DNA from: Deltaproteobacteria bacterium
Lineage (GTDB): Bacteria > Desulfobacterota > Anaeroferrophillalia > Anaeroferrophillales > Tharpellaceae
DNA length: 5,934 nucleotides
Direction of reading: 5' to 3'
Assembly: GCA_030633185.1 (NCBI GenBank)
Contig: DAOVTG010000158.1
Coordinates: 1-5,934, forward strand
This document shows positions 1-4,772 of the stretch, in pieces. Position 1 is the first letter of the stretch. Every line of letters begins with the position of its first letter. Made by a program: the position numbers and the translations under genes. The notes beneath the pieces are model-generated. The model was not told where the DNA came from. It ran no database searches and worked only from the letters and a program-made list of their open reading frames with translations.

Positions 1-270
1 AGTGGAGGTATATACGGCTCGGCAAGCGGCGCTAACTCATCGGTTAACGGTGGATGGAACAATATGGCCACTAAATCTTATTCAACGGTTTCCGGCGGCT
101 ATATCAACACTGCCGGCGGCGATTTCTCTTCAGTCAGTGGCGGCGAGAGTAATTCTGCAAGTGGGCACTATTCCTCGATTCTTGGCGGTGTAAACAATTC
201 TGCCAGCGGCGTATATTCTTCAGTTTATGGCGGCGAAAATCAGACTGCCAGTGGCCTTCATAGTTATAAA
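1..270 (+). repeat. Tandem array of six 45-bp coding repeats
   Basis: Units fall at about 1-45, 46-90, 91-135, 136-180, 181-225 and 226-270, in phase with the reading frame. They are diverged in nucleotide sequence (GGCGGC at the Gly-Gly step and GCCAGTGGC or similar at Ala-Ser-Gly are the best-kept parts), so conservation acts mostly on the protein. The second unit is the most degenerate (WNNMATKSYSTV), and the last unit loses the pattern in its final two codons. The array continues off the left edge. Confidence 0.7.
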
Positions 271-276
271 CCGTAA
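1..276 (+). CDS. 3' end of a repeat-rich adhesin-like protein (Hep_Hag / YadA-head type), partial
   Basis: The gene runs in from the left edge and the last 91 residues are visible, ending at TAA 274-276. They form six consecutive 15-residue repeats of the pattern SGG-x-x-N-x-A-S-G-x-Y-S-S-V. This is the low-complexity Ser/Gly/Asn pattern of trimeric autotransporter head domains (Hep_Hag/YadA head), which fold as a stacked beta-roll on the cell surface; similar repeats occur in phage tail fibres and in uncharacterised secreted proteins. The sixth repeat breaks after ASGLHS: where SSV is expected it reads SYKP and then stops. No coiled-coil stalk and no YadA-type beta-barrel anchor follows, so either the true C-terminus differs from classical adhesins or the gene has been truncated. 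The N-terminus, signal peptide and start lie outside the window. Repeat identity is clear; the exact role is not. Confidence 0.75.
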   Translation, partial: SGGIYGSASGANSSVNGGWNNMATKSYSTVSGGYINTAGGDFSSVSGGESNSASGHYSSILGGVNNSASGVYSSVYGGENQTASGLHSYKP

Positions 277-392
277 GAGAGAGAAAGTAGTTGCTTAGAA
301 GTCATGGGATGGTTAAGTAAAAATTTCGTAGACGCCCCGCAGGAAGTGCCCTTGGGGTGCAAGATGTTGTGGTTCTCCAGGCGCGAGATCAT
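264..392 (-). CDS. Candidate small ORF, 42 aa, function unknown
   Basis: Reading the minus strand from ATG 392-390 gives a 42-residue peptide that begins MISRLENHN, has a central HPKGTSCGAST stretch and ends LSLSYGL before TAA 264-266. It has two Met residues, one Cys, no predicted membrane segment and a basic, hydrophilic middle. No convincing Shine-Dalgarno precedes the ATG, and the ATG lies inside the -10 hexamer of the promoter candidate at 388-417, so promoter and this start cannot both be used. The ORF overlaps the end of the adhesin gene by 13 bp on the opposite strand. The peptide may be a by-product of a repeat rather than a true protein; I do not recognise a family. Confidence 0.2.
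   Translation of the reverse strand: MISRLENHNILHPKGTSCGASTKFLLNHPMTSKQLLSLSYGL
333..359. other. Imperfect G/C-rich hairpin
   Basis: CGCCCC at 333-338 pairs with GGGGTG at 354-359 (one G-T pair), and AAG 344-346 pairs with CTT 351-353, leaving a 4-nt loop TGCC and a 5-nt bulge. No run of T follows directly on the plus strand, and on the minus strand the nearest T run is about 8 nt beyond, so it is a poor intrinsic terminator in either direction. It could be a structural part of a small RNA or repeat. On the minus strand it lies about 120 nt past the pabB stop and might weakly end or protect that mRNA. Confidence 0.35.
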
Positions 393-417
393 ACAGGATT
401 TGCTGAATTGCCGTCAA
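388..417 (-). promoter_or_regulatory. Promoter-like -35/-10 pair on the minus strand
   Basis: On the minus strand TTGACG (417-412) is followed after 18 nt by TATGAT (393-388), each matching five of six bases of the sigma-70 consensus. Transcription would begin near 380 and run leftward through the hairpin at 333-359, into the antisense of the adhesin gene end. No gene with a good ribosome site follows inside the window, so if active it would make a small or antisense RNA or lead to something beyond the left edge. A chance match is possible. Confidence 0.3.
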
Positions 418-438
418 CTTCTTTTGTCCGATGGTTAA

Positions 439-1881
439 CTATTTTGTCATCAGGGCTTTGAGGAAGGCGGCGGCTTTAGTGCGGGTTTCCTGGTATTCGT
501 CGTCGGGGTCGGAGTCGGCGACGATGCCGCCGCCGACTTGGAAATAGAGGTGGTTGTCGCAGGCGATGGCGGTGCGAATGGCGATATTAAAATCGAGATC
601 GCCGGAAAAATCGAAATAGCCGATTGAACCGGTATAGACACCGCGGCAGGTCGATTCGAGTTCGTCGATGATCTCCATCGAGCGCAGTTTGGGCGCACCC
701 GTGATTGAGCCTCCGGGAAAGGAGTTGAAAAGACAATCACTGCTGCTTTTGCCGGGCCGGATCCGGCCCGTAACGGTGGAAACCATATGGTGAACGTTGG
801 CGTAGCTTTCTAAAATCTGCATTTCCGGAACATGGATACTGCCATAATCGGCGATGCGGCCCAGATCATTACGTTCAAGATCAACAATCATGATATGTTC
901 AGCCCGGTCTTTGGGGCTTAAAAGCAGTTCCCGGCCGAGATTGGCATCTGCTTGGGCCGTAGCACCTCGGGGCCGGGTTCCTTTGATCGGTCGGGTTTCG
1001 ATATAGTCTCCATTGATGAGCAGGTAGCGTTCAGGTGAGTTGCTCATGATGCAGTGTTTACCGGTTTCAAGGTAAGCGCCGAAAGGGGTCGGACTTAAAT
1101 TTCGGAAATGGAGATAGAACTCCTGGTGGCTGCCGCTGAAAGGGGTGGCGAAACGTTGTGAGAGATTGACCTGGTAGATATCTCCGGCCGCGATATAGTT
1201 GAGGATTTTTTTGATTGCTGATTGGTAAGCTGAGTAACTGAAATTTGTCTCAAGAGAGCCTTCAGCTGAGGTGATTTGTTCCGTTTTTTTGGGTTTTATT
1301 GTTTCCAGGTTTACCGTTTTTGTTTCATCGAGCCGGGCTTCGGCCACAATCTCCCGCAGTTCATCAAGCCTTCGGCGGGCCCGGATACGGGCGGCTGAGC
1401 TTTTCGATTCTTCCGGCAGGCCGCTGGCTAAAAGCCAAGTGGTGTTGGTTAAATGGTCAATTGCGATCAGGGCGTCGTAAGCGGCAAAAAAGGCGTCCGG
1501 CATTTGAAGATCATTGATTGTGGTCTGGGCGAAAGTTTCAACCTGGTGGCCGAGTTCGTAGCCTAAGTAGCCGATAAGGCCGCATTCAAAAGGGAGAAAA
1601 CCACTCTCTTTAGGTCTATGCCAATGTTTTTGGAGTTTGTCGAGAAAAGGGAAAAAAGGGCTTTGGTGCTTGGTTCTTTTCCCGCTCAGGCAGTTTTCCT
1701 CAGTGATATTATGGCCGTGGGCAGTGATTTTTAGAAAAGGATCAGCCGCTAGAAAGGAGAAACGGCCCAGTTTTTCGCTGTCGACATTGGCATCAAGCCA
1801 GGCCGGAGCAGGTTTTTTTGAGAGCTTGAGAAAAAGGGCCGCTGCTGATGGCGGCCGGTCGACGGTTTCAATAAGTAACAT
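439..1881 (-). CDS. pabB: Aminodeoxychorismate synthase component I (PabB)
   Basis: This 480-residue enzyme converts chorismate plus ammonia to 4-amino-4-deoxychorismate, the first step from chorismate to p-aminobenzoate and folate, in the cytoplasm; ammonia normally comes from the glutaminase PabA, which is not in this window. The N-terminal domain (about 1-150) shows the RFSFLAADP motif at 40-48. The chorismate-binding domain (about 215-475) shows SPE (282-284), PIKGTRPRG (298-306), HIMIVDLERNDLGR (329-342), FPGGSITGAPK (388-398) and GGGIVADSDP (450-459). Lys300 in PIKGT marks PabB, since TrpE anthranilate synthases have Ala there; the FPGGSITGAPK form also favours PabB. There is no fused PabC or glutaminase domain. 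The start is ATG 1881-1879, with AAGGTG 7 nt upstream. It is the third gene of the minus-strand cluster, 34 bp after lnt. The stop is TAG at 441-439. Confidence 0.93.
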   Translation of the reverse strand: MLLIETVDRPPSAAALFLKLSKKPAPAWLDANVDSEKLGRFSFLAADPFLKITAHGHNITEENCLSGKRTKHQSPFFPFLDKLQKHWHRPKESGFLPFECGLIGYLGYELGHQVETFAQTTINDLQMPDAFFAAYDALIAIDHLTNTTWLLASGLPEESKSSAARIRARRRLDELREIVAEARLDETKTVNLETIKPKKTEQITSAEGSLETNFSYSAYQSAIKKILNYIAAGDIYQVNLSQRFATPFSGSHQEFYLHFRNLSPTPFGAYLETGKHCIMSNSPERYLLINGDYIETRPIKGTRPRGATAQADANLGRELLLSPKDRAEHIMIVDLERNDLGRIADYGSIHVPEMQILESYANVHHMVSTVTGRIRPGKSSSDCLFNSFPGGSITGAPKLRSMEIIDELESTCRGVYTGSIGYFDFSGDLDFNIAIRTAIACDNHLYFQVGGGIVADSDPDDEYQETRTKAAAFLKALMTK

Positions 1882-1915
1882 GGCGCGGCACCTTAGATTA
1901 AAGTACGGGCAACTG

Positions 1916-3529
1916 TCAAGACCCGGATTTTTTGCTCAACTGTCGTCGGCGAAAAAATATTATTAAAAAAGAGAGTAGAACCGTAAACCCGGCTCCGCTT
2001 GTCGGCAAATGGGGGTGGCGGGCGAAGAAAGTTGTTTCTCGGCTGGGGGTGATGACGGTTTCGATCAGGCCTTCCCGGTTTAAGGGGAGCTGATGTTCAA
2101 TCTCTCCTTGTGGATTGATGATGGCGGAGATTCCGGTGTTGGCACAGCGGATGATATAACAGCGGTTCTCCAAGGCCCGCAGGCGGATGTTGAGCAGATG
2201 CTGGCGAGGGCCGGGGGAGTCGCCGAACCAGGCGTCGTTGGTGAGGTTGATGAGGAGATTGGCTCCGGCTTTAAAAAAGTGGGCGGTGAAGGCCGGAAAG
2301 ACCCCCTCAAAACAGACCGAAGGGGCGATTTTGAGTTGTTTTAAACTAAAATTGTGGATTTTGTCTCCCGACGTGTAGTCGAGACCTGGAACAATCTTGC
2401 TGATGAAAGGAAAGAACTCGGCCAGTGGGGTAAATTCGCCATAAGGGACGAGTTTGATTTTGTTGTAGATTTGTCGTGGGTTATCGGGAGTAAAGAGAAA
2501 GATGGCGTTGTAGAGTCTTTTTTGCGTTTCTCCAGCTTGGTTTTTTTGGGGCTCGGCGATATAGCGGGGCCCGCCGAGCATCAAGCTGGATTGTTCCTGG
2601 TTGACAAGTTCCTGAAGTCGCTCGCTAAGGGCCGTCTCTTTTTCGAGGAGCAGCGGCAGAGCCGCTTCCGGCCAGATGACCAGGTCGGGGTTGTATTCTA
2701 AACCCATGCGGGTCATGGCGATCATCTTCTCGATGATTTTCTCCCGATTTTCCGGGAGCCATTTCTCTTTTTGTGGAATGTTGGGTTGAACGACAACAAT
2801 TCTAGCCGAAGTGGAATCGTTAGGCATCGGGAGTGGCGTTTGGAGAGTCGCTTTTGCCAGAGTCCCGGTGCCGGCCATAAGCGTCAGGCCCAAGAGTGGC
2901 CCGAGGAGACAAAAGGCATAAAGTCCAGCTTTTTTGCCCTCTTTTTTAAAGAGAGCCCTGGCGCTCAAATAGAGCCCGATATTGCCGAGTACAACCAGGC
3001 CGGAGATCAGGCGAACCCCGCCCCAGGGCAGCAGCCAGTTGAGCAGGGGGTTGTCGATCTGGGTCAAACCCAGAGGATGCCACGGAAAACCGCCAAGAAA
3101 ACCGCTGCGGAGATCCTCAAACAGGATCCAGGCGGCGGCCGCCGTCAGGGCGCTGACAATTTCTCCGAAAGATGATTTCAGGGCTGGCAGGTTTCGTAAA
3201 TAGTGCCAGAGACCGGTAAAAAAGGCTAGGTAGAGAGCCATGTAGAGGGCCAGTAGGCCCATAATGATGACGACTGCAGCCTGAGGCAAACTGGTAAATC
3301 CGGCAATTGAATTAGTAATCCAGAAAAGTTCAATAAAATTAAAACTGAAACCGGCCAGCAGGCCGACTCCGCAGGCCCGGTGCCAAGAGTCGGTTCCCTC
3401 CGAAATCGCCAGTAAGGGGATAAGTGCGATAAAGGCCCAGATCCAACTGTAAGAGTGGAGGTTGAAACTCAGGTAGAGTGCCGCCGCAGAACATAGTGCC
3501 GCTCCTGGAAAAAAAACTGAATGGATCAC
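1916..3529 (-). CDS. lnt: Apolipoprotein N-acyltransferase (Lnt)
   Basis: Lnt is an inner-membrane enzyme that transfers an acyl chain from phospholipid to the N-terminal Cys of apolipoproteins, the last step of lipoprotein maturation before Lol sorting. The 537 residues fit the family length. Hydrophobic segments lie at about 5-22, 28-42, 55-75, 82-107, 122-138, 165-190 and 203-220, then a periplasmic nitrilase-like domain (about 240-495) and a final membrane helix (about 512-527) with a basic RRR tail. The nitrilase-type triad is intact: Glu288 in WPEAALP, Lys357 in YNKIKLVPYGEF, Cys406 in SVCFEGVFP. NDAWFGDSPGPRQH (431-444) is also typical. The start is GTG 3529-3527, whose GTGA overlaps the TGA of the corC-like gene. 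No good Shine-Dalgarno is seen and an in-frame TGA lies 6 nt upstream, so translation probably depends on coupling to the upstream gene. Confidence 0.95.
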   Translation of the reverse strand: MIHSVFFPGAALCSAAALYLSFNLHSYSWIWAFIALIPLLAISEGTDSWHRACGVGLLAGFSFNFIELFWITNSIAGFTSLPQAAVVIIMGLLALYMALYLAFFTGLWHYLRNLPALKSSFGEIVSALTAAAAWILFEDLRSGFLGGFPWHPLGLTQIDNPLLNWLLPWGGVRLISGLVVLGNIGLYLSARALFKKEGKKAGLYAFCLLGPLLGLTLMAGTGTLAKATLQTPLPMPNDSTSARIVVVQPNIPQKEKWLPENREKIIEKMIAMTRMGLEYNPDLVIWPEAALPLLLEKETALSERLQELVNQEQSSLMLGGPRYIAEPQKNQAGETQKRLYNAIFLFTPDNPRQIYNKIKLVPYGEFTPLAEFFPFISKIVPGLDYTSGDKIHNFSLKQLKIAPSVCFEGVFPAFTAHFFKAGANLLINLTNDAWFGDSPGPRQHLLNIRLRALENRCYIIRCANTGISAIINPQGEIEHQLPLNREGLIETVITPSRETTFFARHPHLPTSGAGFTVLLSFLIIFFRRRQLSKKSGS

Positions 3530-4473
3530 GGTTTTTCAGTTTCCCGGGGGGCGGGGTTTTGGGCAGCCGGGTTAGTTGCGGTTTCCGGTGTGGTTGGGGG
3601 AGCCTCCAGCGGGGTTGAATTAGGGGCATTTTGTCGCCCTTCAAGTGGTCGCAGACGGATTTTCTTTACCCTGCGTTTGTCGGCCGTTTCAATGGTTAAG
3701 GAGATGTTTTTGTAAATAAAGCTCTCTCCGGCCTGGGGGATGCTGCCGCTCAAGAAAACCGCCAGGCCGCCGACACTCTCAAATTTCCCCCGGTTATCTA
3801 TCTCAAGGCCGAAAAGTTCTTCAATATCCTCAATCTCGGTTTTGCCATTAACCATATAGGAACCATCACCAAGTTCTTCAATGAGTTTTTCACTCTTTTC
3901 GATCATGCGGTTCTCTTCGTAGATTTTGCCGATAATCTCTTCAACCAGATCGCTGATCGTCACCAGGCCCGAGGTGCCGCCATACTCATCGACGGCAACC
4001 GCGATATGGATGCCTTTGGTTCTGAACTCCTGGAGTAACTCCTGAACCTTTTTGGTTTCGGGAACAAAATAGACCGGCCGCATGATCTCGCGCGGGTGAA
4101 TTCGGCCCAAATCCTGATCTAAATGTTTGAGGATATCTTTGGCATAGAGGATGCCGATGACCTGGTCGAGATTGTCGTGAAAAATCGGATAGCGAGAGAA
4201 GCCTTTACTGGTGATCGTTTCAAGTTCTTCGAGGATGCTGTGATCTGCTGCAATCGCCGCAAATTCGGTGCGTGGAACCATTACCTCTTGAACCTGGGTC
4301 TCCTTGAGCTGGATGATGCTGCTCAGCATCTCATGGGTGTCGTCAGTGATAACCCCGGTCTCGCCGCTGGCGTTGATAATTTCGAAGAGTTCTTCTTCAG
4401 TCGGTGGCGGCTCATGGTCGCCATGAAACAACCCCTTAAATCGATCAAGCAGCCCTTTCTCTTTATCGCTCAA
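3526..4473 (-). CDS. corC: CorC/YbeX-family CBS-domain protein
   Basis: This 315-residue protein belongs to the CorC/HlyC family. It has a short charged N-terminus, two CBS domains (about 64-120 with VMVPRTE and SRYPIF; about 128-184 with IMRPVYFVPET and VAVDEYGGTSGLVTISDLVEEIIG), then the CorC_HlyC transporter-associated domain (about 198-276). There is no DUF21 membrane domain, so it matches the soluble YbeX/CorC type, linked in E. coli to cobalt/magnesium efflux; the biochemical role is poorly settled, and CBS pairs usually bind adenine nucleotides. A tail at about 280-315 is rich in Pro, Thr, Ala and Asn and is probably disordered. The start is TTG 4473-4471: TAA directly precedes it in frame, the next Met is residue 49, and GGGGAGGA sits 4 nt upstream. 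It is the first gene of the cluster with lnt, matching the ybeX-lnt order of E. coli, but ybeZ/ybeY are not next to it. Confidence 0.9.
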   Translation of the reverse strand: MSDKEKGLLDRFKGLFHGDHEPPPTEEELFEIINASGETGVITDDTHEMLSSIIQLKETQVQEVMVPRTEFAAIAADHSILEELETITSKGFSRYPIFHDNLDQVIGILYAKDILKHLDQDLGRIHPREIMRPVYFVPETKKVQELLQEFRTKGIHIAVAVDEYGGTSGLVTISDLVEEIIGKIYEENRMIEKSEKLIEELGDGSYMVNGKTEIEDIEELFGLEIDNRGKFESVGGLAVFLSGSIPQAGESFIYKNISLTIETADKRRVKKIRLRPLEGRQNAPNSTPLEAPPTTPETATNPAAQNPAPRETEKP

Positions 4474-4477
4474 TTAA

Positions 4478-4485
4478 TCCTCCCC
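4478..4485 (-). promoter_or_regulatory. Strong Shine-Dalgarno that fixes the TTG start of the corC-like gene
   Basis: On the minus strand GGGGAGGA (4485-4478) is followed by TTAA and the TTG at 4473. Its near-perfect match to the 16S rRNA tail, together with the in-frame TAA just before the TTG, makes TTG the start despite being a rare initiation codon. Confidence 0.8.
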
Positions 4486-4506
4486 GCAATTGTATAATGA
4501 CTTCAG

Positions 4507-4534
4507 AATAAAGCTTGTTACTAACGTAAGTCAA
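4507..4534 (-). promoter_or_regulatory. Candidate promoter for the corC-lnt-pabB cluster
   Basis: On the minus strand TTGACT (4534-4529) and TTTATT (4512-4507) are spaced by 16 nt, matching five and four of six sigma-70 positions. Transcription would start near 4500 and give a leader of about 25 nt that includes the strong Shine-Dalgarno. It lies between the MITE-like element and the gene, so the element does not separate promoter from gene. A second possible -10 (TTATAC, 4497-4492) has no clear -35. Confidence 0.4.
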
Positions 4535-4609
4535 GCATAATTGCTTCTGGTTGGATCAAAATTATAAAAAACGATTAAAGCTTGATGGCGTCGTAAAAAG
4601 TCTCATAAC

Positions 4610-4637
4610 CGTCATACCGGCGAACGCCGGTATCCAG
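4610..4637 (+). repeat. REP-like palindromic unit, left copy
   Basis: The core ATACCGGC (4614-4621), loop GAAC and GCCGGTAT (4626-4633) form a perfect 8-bp stem, flanked by CGTC and CCAG. It is 25 of 28 identical to the reverse complement of the right copy. The T-to-A change in the left arm of the stem is matched by an A-to-T change in the right arm, so pairing is preserved. Confidence 0.75.
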
Positions 4638-4652
4638 AAGTTATTGAATTAA

Positions 4653-4680
4653 CTGGATTCCGGCTTTCGCCGGAATGACG
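4653..4680 (-). repeat. REP-like palindromic unit, right inverted copy
   Basis: Plus-strand ATTCCGGC (4657-4664), loop TTTC and GCCGGAAT (4669-4676) form a perfect 8-bp stem, flanked by CTGG and GACG. It is inverted relative to the left copy, so the two copies can also pair with each other as one long stem around the 15-nt linker 4638-4652. Confidence 0.75.
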
Positions 4681-4720
4681 ATTTAAGGACTTTGTGGACT
4701 TTTTACGAGTGCATCAAAGC

Positions 4721-4749
4721 TTGTCGTTTTTTTTGGAAAATGATATATG
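4721..4749 (+). promoter_or_regulatory. Candidate promoter for the GT9 gene at the edge of the MITE-like element
   Basis: TTGTCG (4721-4726) and TATATG (4744-4749) are separated by 17 nt; each matches four of six consensus bases, and TG at 4741-4742 gives an extended -10 (TGATATATG). Transcription would begin near 4756, a few bases before the Shine-Dalgarno at 4760, so the leader would be very short. The -35 overlaps the AAAGCTT repeat that flanks the element. Confidence 0.35.
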
Positions 4750-4759
4750 TTGTTTTTCT

Positions 4760-4764
4760 GGAGG
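4760..4764 (+). promoter_or_regulatory. Shine-Dalgarno that fixes the TTG start of the GT9 gene
   Basis: GGAGG lies 8 nt before TTG 4773-4775, ideal spacing. The in-frame alternatives upstream (ATG 4740, TTG 4692) lack a comparable site, and TTG 4692 lies inside the MITE-like element. Confidence 0.75.
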
Positions 4765-4772
4765 AAGCTTTT

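Larger units (their letters stand above)
264..438. other. Compact unassigned segment between the adhesin remnant and pabB, possible dispersed repeat
   Basis: The adhesin repeat pattern stops matching at about 264, and unrelated sequence fills the gap up to the pabB stop. Both strands stay open for most of it: the plus frame that continues the adhesin frame after its TAA has no further stop until TAA 436-438, and a minus frame is open from 413 down to TAA 264-266. It also holds an imperfect G/C hairpin at 333-359 and a minus-strand promoter-like pair at 388-417. Such dual openness in a short block beside a broken repeat array fits a small inserted repeat, but I see no terminal repeats or target duplication. 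Its identity is unknown. Confidence 0.35.
4584..4715. mobile_element. MITE-like element with terminal inverted repeats and nested REP-like hairpins
   Basis: The left end GATGGCGTCGTAAAAAGTC (4584-4602) is matched without gaps, 16 of 19, by the reverse complement of the right end (4697-4715), with the mismatches clustered at positions 5-7. AAAGCTT occurs directly on both outer sides (4577-4583 and 4716-4722), like a 7-bp target duplication, though AAGCTT is itself palindromic. Inside are two 28-bp copies of a CGTCAT..CCGGC-loop-GCCGG..ATCCAG sequence in inverted orientation around a 15-bp AT-rich linker. There is no ORF for a transposase, so it would have to move in trans. It resembles dispersed palindromic repeats common in many proteobacterial genomes (from memory). 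Similarity outside the ends (AAAAAACGA left, TCGTTTTTT right) means the symmetric region could also be read as 4566-4732. Confidence 0.7.

Noticed and set aside
304..438. Plus-strand ORF of 44 aa beginning MGWLSKNF and ending at the base before the pabB stop
   Set aside because: No Shine-Dalgarno and no recognisable domain; it mirrors the minus-strand ORF in the same block, so at most one is likely real. Kept only as part of the 264-438 segment.
439..1881. Anthranilate synthase component I (TrpE) as the identity of this gene
   Set aside because: Lys300 in PIKGT and the FPGGSITGAPK form point to PabB; TrpE has Ala at that position. No trp genes are adjacent.
2354..2701. Plus-strand ORF of 115 aa opposite lnt, and other long antisense ORFs such as 2771-3175
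   Set aside because: They lie wholly within well-supported minus-strand genes, show no family motif, and are explained as frame shadows of GC-biased coding DNA.
4610..4680. CRISPR-like repeat pair
   Set aside because: Only two copies, in inverted not direct orientation, with internal dyad symmetry; this is a REP/MITE pattern.
4566..4734. Intrinsic terminator for a gene on the plus strand (hairpin plus T8 at 4727-4734)
   Set aside because: The region lies between divergent genes, so no transcript from either neighbour would normally run through it; the T run is better explained as part of the flank symmetry.
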